DNA of 64,000 nucleotides. Origin: Lycorma delicatula (lineage: Eukaryota; Arthropoda; Insecta; Hemiptera; Fulgoridae). Below, in pieces: positions 58,914 through 64,000 of this stretch. The position numbers and the translations under genes are program-made. The stretch's first letter is position 1. The number at the start of each line of letters is the position of its first letter. The DNA is taken from positions 117,362,437 to 117,426,436 of the forward strand of contig NC_134462.1 of assembly GCF_047948215.1 (NCBI RefSeq), read 5' to 3'. Below the pieces are notes generated by a model. It was not told the DNA's origin. It made no database searches and was given only the letters and a program-made list of their open reading frames with translations.

Positions 58914-59156
58914 GTAGTCTACCGCGTAGTTAGTTAGTTCTTAGATGGCGCCACTGAAACGCTATATTGAAATAAGGAAATATATAAATATAATCTAACC
59001 AAACTTAACCTACGCTCACTAGTCAAGCTTAGCGAGGGCAGTTTAAGTTTGGTTAGATTAATTTATAATTTTATTTATTTATTTCCTTATTTCAATATAG
59101 CGTTTCAGTGGCGCCATCTAAGAACTAACTAACTACAGCGGTAGACCGCCTACTAC
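58914..59156. mobile_element. Foldback element (MITE-like) with 57-bp perfect arms
   Basis: 58926-58982 is exactly inverted at 59080-59136. Pairing extends, with small indels, inward to aaacttaa / ttaagttt (59001-59008 / 59043-59050) and outward to the ends, leaving a loop of about 34 bases. The right terminus carries an extra palindrome, gcggtctaccgc, of which the left end keeps only part. The total is 243 bp. Flanks are attaat and attatt, giving no clean TSD. Typical of miniature inverted-repeat (foldback) transposons; no coding capacity. Confidence 0.85.
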
Positions 59157-59256
59157 ATTATTACTAAAGTACCTTTCAAATAACAAAAACAATAGAATTA
59201 AAAAAAAAAACTGACGTTACATTGTCATGAAAAAAAGAATTATATACGAGTACATG

Positions 59257-59527
59257 TATATACGTCAAATCCTAGTAAACGTTAGTTGCTTTTATGCGGA
59301 TTTGAATACTAGGCAACGGGTACCAGTGTGCTTTAGTGGTTGGGGTTCAATTAACCACACGTGTCAGGAGTGATCGACCTGAGTCTGTATAAGATTACAC
59401 CTCATTTACACATCATACATTAACATTCTCATCTCATTGGGCCGATCAGCGGGGAAGTTTACTTACTGTTCACTAATCGAACAGATTTCAAAGTACAAAT
59501 TAAGAAAGAAGAAATATATATACGTCA
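59257..59527 (+). mobile_element. 5'-truncated SINE A relative with 11-bp TSD and different tail
   Basis: tatatacgtca at 59257-59267 recurs exactly at 59517-59527. Between them the sequence starts at the B-box end of SINE A (aatcctagtaaacgttagtt), keeps the body (atttgaatactag, ggtaccagtgtgctttagtg, ggttcaattaaccacacgtg, gataagattacacctcattt-like) and then, after catctcatt, departs from the A/B 3' domain into gggccgatcagcggggaagt and an A-rich end. It lacks the Pol III promoter. I read it as a truncated insertion of a SINE A variant with an alternative 3' domain. Confidence 0.75.
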
Positions 59528-59529
59528 CG

Positions 59530-62100
59530 GAGAAGTAGTTTTTATGAAAAAAATTTCTAGAAAATTCTACTACTACTACTACTATTACTACATCGTATTT
59601 TTGAAGAAAAAAAACCGGTAATTAATTTTGTAACTCAGTATTTTCAATTATCTGCGTGTTAGATGCCTTACTCTTAAAAATGACTCTCAATCATTCTTAA
59701 GAATAAAATATATTCGGCTCAATTTCAACTCTGATGCTGATATTAAACCCACCAAAATGATCGTGATATTCGACCCTGCAAATGACATCTTGATTCTATT
59801 TAACTCTAGGAACATCACTAGTACAATATACACAGTTACTATCACAGAAAGCAAATCGTGATTGATTTCGCTTGTATCTCAGATGTTCTATATGTGTTAC
59901 TAACATAAATAACGACTATGACAGATGGTATAATAAACACATTAATGTCTATGTACGGGAGAAATACTGGATTATTAATGCTGTTACTTAAATACGGAAA
60001 CATTTTTTCTATTCGGTATGAATTTATATTGTAAAATATATAAATATGAAATGTTTAATGTTCTGGTTTACTGGTTTGACTTAAAATACGTACAGGAGAG
60101 AGGATCAAACATACTCGTACTATTTATTACTTTCTTCATAATACGAGTATTATCAGATTTTCTTTATAATATTATCAACGAATAACTAAAACTTCTTCTT
60201 GTAGAAAAATGTATTATATACATTTATTAATATTTCAAATACTAAAACTAAAGTTTTAGTATTGCCTTGTTCGTACGATTGTGTGGTACAGTATAAGGTA
60301 CAGCCTGAGGGTAATTTTTTTTTAAATAAATTTTTGATTTAATAATCCAGATATTTTAATTAATATTAGTTTTTATTAGTATATTTATTATATAACTGGT
60401 ATAAATTGATATTTTTATACATTTTCATATCTTTGTCCTTGAATTACATTCCATATTGATGTTTATAATGGAAGTATAGTTAATAGAAACTTGTCCTTGG
60501 ATAATGTAATTTATTTTTATACTGCTTGCATAAAAATCTGTTTTTTTTTTCATGAGTGGTCAAAATTTTATGTTTTATCCCACGACATATCTGTTGTGTA
60601 ATTTCCTTAACTATCGATAGAATTTTTTTAAATTATAGTATTTAATTATTTATATAAATATAATTTTAATGTTGTAAATAACGTTGATATGAACTTACAT
60701 GTAACAATGATTTATATTTGTTATTATTTGTAATTATAACCGTTTGAAATTTCTATATTATTCTAAAATAAACTTTTTTAATAAACGTTTTCTTTCATAA
60801 ACACAAATCTTATTCACCATTAAAAACATTCACCATGCGATCTTTATAAGAATGAAATGATAATCCAGAAATACAACAAAGGACTATAAAATTCAGATAT
60901 TTTTTCTTTAGTAAAATGTATCGCAAATTTTTTAATGTAATTTTTGATTTTGACAAACAGTCTTCACCAAATAAGTGATTAAAGTCTATACGATTAAACA
61001 TTTGAGTTATTAGTAAATTAACTAGCGTTTAACTAAAAAGCAAAGATAAATAATACGATAAATAATAAGATGAATAATACTAAATAAATTTAATGTTGAA
61101 GATTAAACGAGAATATATAGCTCTTTAAACGTTGAATAGAAATCAGAAAACACGGGTTACTTTTTTTTTTTGTTGGTGTTATTAAAATGTTTTTTTTGAA
61201 AAATAATAATGTTTCTGTAAGTAGTACTGTTTTGGAAAAAAAATATTTTAAAGAATAAGAAAGAAATTTATTTAAAAATTTATTTTAAATAAATATGAAT
61301 GAGAAAGAATAAGAAAGAATTATTTTAAATAAGAATAAGAATGTTGTTAATATTTATTACACTGTACTGTAAAATATATCGGCGTTAATGAAATTCAAGA
61401 AATATGTTTGTAATATCTTCTTTAATTTGAATTCTTCTTTATTTAAGTTACCAATTACAAAAATAACAAAACAACAGAAAACACAAGAACTGAAACTACA
61501 TAAAAAAAACGTAGTATAGCCAGGTAAAAAAAAACAAAACAAAAACAATAAACTAAGATCATATGAAGATTCATAGTGGAAAATGCTTCCATTTTAGGCA
61601 AAACATCACGAGAATTTAGTATATTTTTTTTTGTTTCACATTATTTTCTCTTTAGAATCAAAATTTACAATCGGTTTCTCCTGATAAAACAACAGTTCCC
61701 CCTACCCCACTGAAACAAGCAGTAAAACAAATACAAAATAAAAATAGTAAAACAAAAGTAAACGTCCACGTTAATAAACATACTTATAGTAATATGATCC
61801 ACACTCATTGTCATAATCACTATCAACGCTAGGTTCTATAACTTGTCCAATTTATGGACCAGTGAATCCAACACATTCAGTACGTAAGCGATGTTTTTAA
61901 ATTTATCAAATTAAAATCTTATTTTTTTTTACCTTTATCTTTTTTATTTATTTTTTTTCTTTCTTTTTAACCTAAAGATATCCTCCAATCAGTAAAATTT
62001 ATTATATATAATAACTTTATTTCAATGATGTAAATTGTGATACAATTGCTAATTATAATTAGTGTGACGTAATCAATACCAGCTGATCGTGGATTAATAT
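59530..62100. other. AT-rich non-coding stretch, no gene seen
   Basis: (CTA)n at 59566-59592; a partial duplication of an aagaataagaaagaa-type unit at 61250-61345. All frames are short and AT-driven. Confidence 0.45.
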
Positions 62101-62284
62101 TTGCGCTTAGATAATGATAATATTTTTTCAATGTTAATTTTTGCTGCTGACGGTGTGGTAACATATCTGCCTTCCTCCGGAGGCTTTTTAACACAAAAAT
62201 CTTCATTTATCAATATCAATCGGCTGCTGTTATATGGCGCCACCAAGAATAATCGGAATATAGAAGAGTTAATTACTGTTGGAC
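62101..62284. other. GC-balanced flank of the R1-like fragment
   Basis: Contains the palindrome cctccggagg (62174-62183) and gcgcc-rich words. It may be inserted repeat sequence or an eroded upstream part of the LINE. No motif is readable. Confidence 0.3.
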
Positions 62285-62850
62285 TTATCACCTTCAAGTC
62301 AGTTATGAGACTGTGTTGATGGTGGCTGGGATGCCGCCACTTCAGCAGTTGGTGGCGGCTTGTGCGCAAATTTATCAGGGTATCTCTAAGAACAATGCCA
62401 ACAGAACTGTCTACAGGGATCGGCAAACCAGGTGGGATGCGTCCACGAAAGGGAGGTGGACGCATCGTTTGATCGCGCACATTGAGCGGTGGGCCGAGAG
62501 GAAGTTTGGCGAACTAGGATTCTGGCTGACCCAATTCCTGACCGGCCATGGGGGTCTTTCGTTGTGGACGAAGAAGAGCTGTAGACCCCTTCTGCATCTA
62601 CTGTCGAGGGTTAGACACGCCGGAACACGTGATATTCCATATTCCAGTGCCCGTGGTGGGACGAGGAACTCCGCGACTGTACTACCGTAATTGCTCATCT
62701 AGAGTTGGGGACCATCGTTGGAACGATGTTACGAAGTTCGGTGGACTTCGACACTGTGACGGAGTTTGTGTCGGGAATACTGCAAATGAAATATCGGGTA
62801 GCGAGGGGGTGAGGGACAGCTCCGTACGTATATGTAGAGTACAACCTCTC
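62285..62850 (+). pseudogene. R1-like LINE ORF2 C-terminal fragment
   Basis: The plus strand reads SYETVLMVAGMPPLQQL, the Y.TVST.AL.V.AG..P..L block at the start of the post-RT region of R1-type ORF2. Then come GRWTHRLIAHIERWAERKFG and ELGFWLTQFLTGHGG (62450-62555). After a frameshift near 62548 the Cys-rich motif follows, PFCIYCRGLDTPEHVIFHIP: its C..C....DT.EH.IF.CP pattern has the last Cys replaced by Ile. Further shifted frames continue with ELGTIVGTMLRSSVDFDTVT-like sequence (about 62700-62770). The RT core and endonuclease are absent and at least two frameshifts are present. Probably the same clade as the Gag at 12 kb and the ORF2 tail at 40 kb. Confidence 0.85.
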
Positions 62851-62872
62851 TGAGAATTTATTTAGAGAAATA

Positions 62873-62903
62873 ATTGATATATATATATATATATATATAT
62901 CAA
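62873..62903. repeat. (TA)n tract closing in a palindrome
   Basis: attgat(at)n atcaat: a TA dinucleotide run bounded by an inverted hexamer, directly after the LINE fragment. Confidence 0.8.
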
Positions 62904-62904
62904 T

Positions 62905-63400
62905 TTTTTCTACAACGCCAGGAAGATTTATTATATCGTTTTCACGATATAAATTCTACCAGTCAAGTTTGAAGTTTTAATATTTTATACTAAGAAAGAA
63001 AATTATGAAATATGAAAATAATAAAACGTTGAAATAAAATATAAGTAAGTATAAGATGATTAAATAAATACCAAAATACAATGTTAATGAACTTAAATAG
63101 AAATGAAAGAAGTTAAAATAAATGTAAAACACTAGCATTAATAAACTAGAGAGAGATAAATTAAAGATAAATAAATAGTAACTCGAGATGGTGATTGTAT
63201 TGAAGAACGTTGTACGACCCATAATTCTAAGAATTCCAACTGAAAGGTACATTCAGAGAGAGACAAAATGCTGTCTATTAACGATAAAGATACAGAAACG
63301 ATTTTCTGTTTAAGTTAATGTAGATTATTTTTGAAAACATCGAAAACTGGTAAACCCATTCTGCAAAATATATAGTTATAATTTCGTCTAATTGTTTATT
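62905..63400. other. AT-rich spacer
   Basis: No gene. The 91-codon minus frame (63252-62977) is Leu/Phe/Tyr-rich from AT-rich DNA and not credible. Confidence 0.45.
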
Positions 63401-63446
63401 TGCCAAACATAACTAATTAGACAGCCTGCCAAACATAACTAATTAG
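63401..63446. repeat. 20-bp direct duplication with 6-bp spacer
   Basis: tgccaaacataactaattag at 63401-63420 recurs exactly at 63427-63446, separated by acagcc, directly in front of SINE B copy 2. It is not placed as a TSD, since both copies are on the same side. Confidence 0.9.
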
Positions 63447-63600
63447 GCCTTGGAGGCGCGAGTGGTTGCGTTTTGGCCTTACAACCAGAGGTCCCGGTTC
63501 GAATCCCGGTCAAGGCATGACATACACACGCTATAAAAATTATCATTTCTCATCACATCCTCTAAAGTAATAAGTAACGCTGGTCCCGGAGACTAAAAAA
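63447..63600 (+). mobile_element. SINE family B, copy 2
   Basis: gccttggaggcgcgagtggt (A-box region), ggttcgaatcc (B box), gacatacacacgctataaa linker, 3' domain catcctctaaagtaataagt and cgctggtcccggagactaaa, then an A-rich (AATA)n tail continuing to about 63625. Aligns throughout with 52061-52213. The anticodon arm differs from copy 1. No clear TSD. Confidence 0.88.
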
Positions 63601-63624
63601 AAAATAATAATAATAATAAAATAG

Positions 63625-63945
63625 GAAGCTAAGAAATATTATTCTAAATTTATGGGGGGTTTCATTTTCTGCAGATTATTCAAATTAGTTAGAAATAAAT
63701 CTGGCTCCATATCTACGAACAAGATATTAATTGTATTGTTAAGATTATACTAGGAAGGAGGCTTTACTAAGTATTAATTTATTACTTACCTGTATTTGTG
63801 GCTTGTGTTTCTTACGGCTGTTATGCGTATAAGCCTCAGAGGTATAAAGGCAGAATTAAATTTGCTTTCTTTGAGATTAATGATGCTTATTACAACGCCT
63901 CTCATCGGTCAATAGAGTGAAGTTGTCATTTGTCAGACTAAATAC
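63625..63945. other. Non-coding spacer, nothing recognised
   Basis: Moderately AT-rich sequence between two SINEs with no open frame or repeat that I can name. Confidence 0.4.
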
Positions 63946-63948
63946 CGC

Positions 63949-64000
63949 CTAACCCACCAGGTTGATCTAGTGGTGCTCTCTTCATCGGAAATCAGACGAT
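63949..64000 (+). mobile_element. SINE family A, copy 5, cut by the window end
   Basis: taacccaccaggttgatcta followed by gtggtg matches the head of SINE A (compare 48743-48768). The following tcttcatcggaaatcagacg is a diverged anticodon-arm palindrome. The window ends inside the head. Confidence 0.75.

Overview
The window is AT-rich eukaryotic DNA with no recognisable intact host gene. Long homopolymer runs, (CA)n/(TA)n/(AAT)n microsatellites, non-LTR retrotransposons (RTE-like, Jockey-like, R1-like), Tc1/mariner relics and Pol III (tRNA-derived) SINEs point to an insect. From memory, several repeats resemble families of hemipteran (Auchenorrhyncha, lanternfly-like) genomes; that assignment is low-confidence and was not checked. 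No rRNA gene, functional tRNA gene, CRISPR array or operon was seen. The sequence looks intergenic or intronic and rich in dead, nested transposons.

Layout. 1-1000: GC-richer repeat-derived block, including one copy of a dispersed repeat seen again at about 20.0-20.5 kb. 1-11 kb: AT-rich desert with a mariner transposase relic (4.33-4.57 kb), an R1-like reverse-transcriptase (RT) relic (7.6-8.0 kb) and a LINE relic with an FADD motif (9.8-10.9 kb). 11.2-13.2 kb: R1-like LINE remnant on the minus strand with a three-knuckle Gag, a tandem ~61-bp repeat and a nested 360-bp insertion. 13.5-21.7 kb: Tc1/mariner and RTE-like scraps, the second dispersed-repeat copy, a nuclear-receptor-like palindrome and a Jockey-like fragment. 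22-25.3 kb: uncharacterised.

25.3-28.6 kb: the best element of the window, a near-complete 3.28-kb RTE-like LINE (endonuclease plus RT) with a perfect 12-bp target-site duplication (TSD), killed by two nonsense changes and one frameshift. A 5'-truncated sister copy lies at 33.0-34.5 kb. Between and after them are a possible Helitron end with a GC-rich exon-like island (29.9-30.6 kb), SINEs, Jockey scraps and an R1-like 3' end (40 kb). 42.4-43.2 kb: a SINE sits inside the coding end of a Jockey element with matching flanks. 46.2-46.9 kb: element with 13-bp terminal inverted repeats. 48.7-49.06 kb: SINE with a perfect 14-bp TSD. 52.06-52.8 kb: second SINE family beside a mariner-like relic. 58.9-59.16 kb: foldback element with 57-bp perfect arms. 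59.26-59.53 kb: 5'-truncated SINE with a TSD and a novel tail. 62.3-62.85 kb: R1-like ORF2 C-terminus. 63.4-64.0 kb: more SINEs.

No genes work together here as a host pathway. The visible biology is a LINE/SINE ecology: LINE-encoded endonuclease/RT copies, SINEs that share a 3' domain (suggesting one common LINE partner), and repeated nesting. The most novel-looking points are the shared SINE 3' domain, the palindrome replacing the anticodon arm in SINE family A, the chimeric truncated SINE, and the long foldback.
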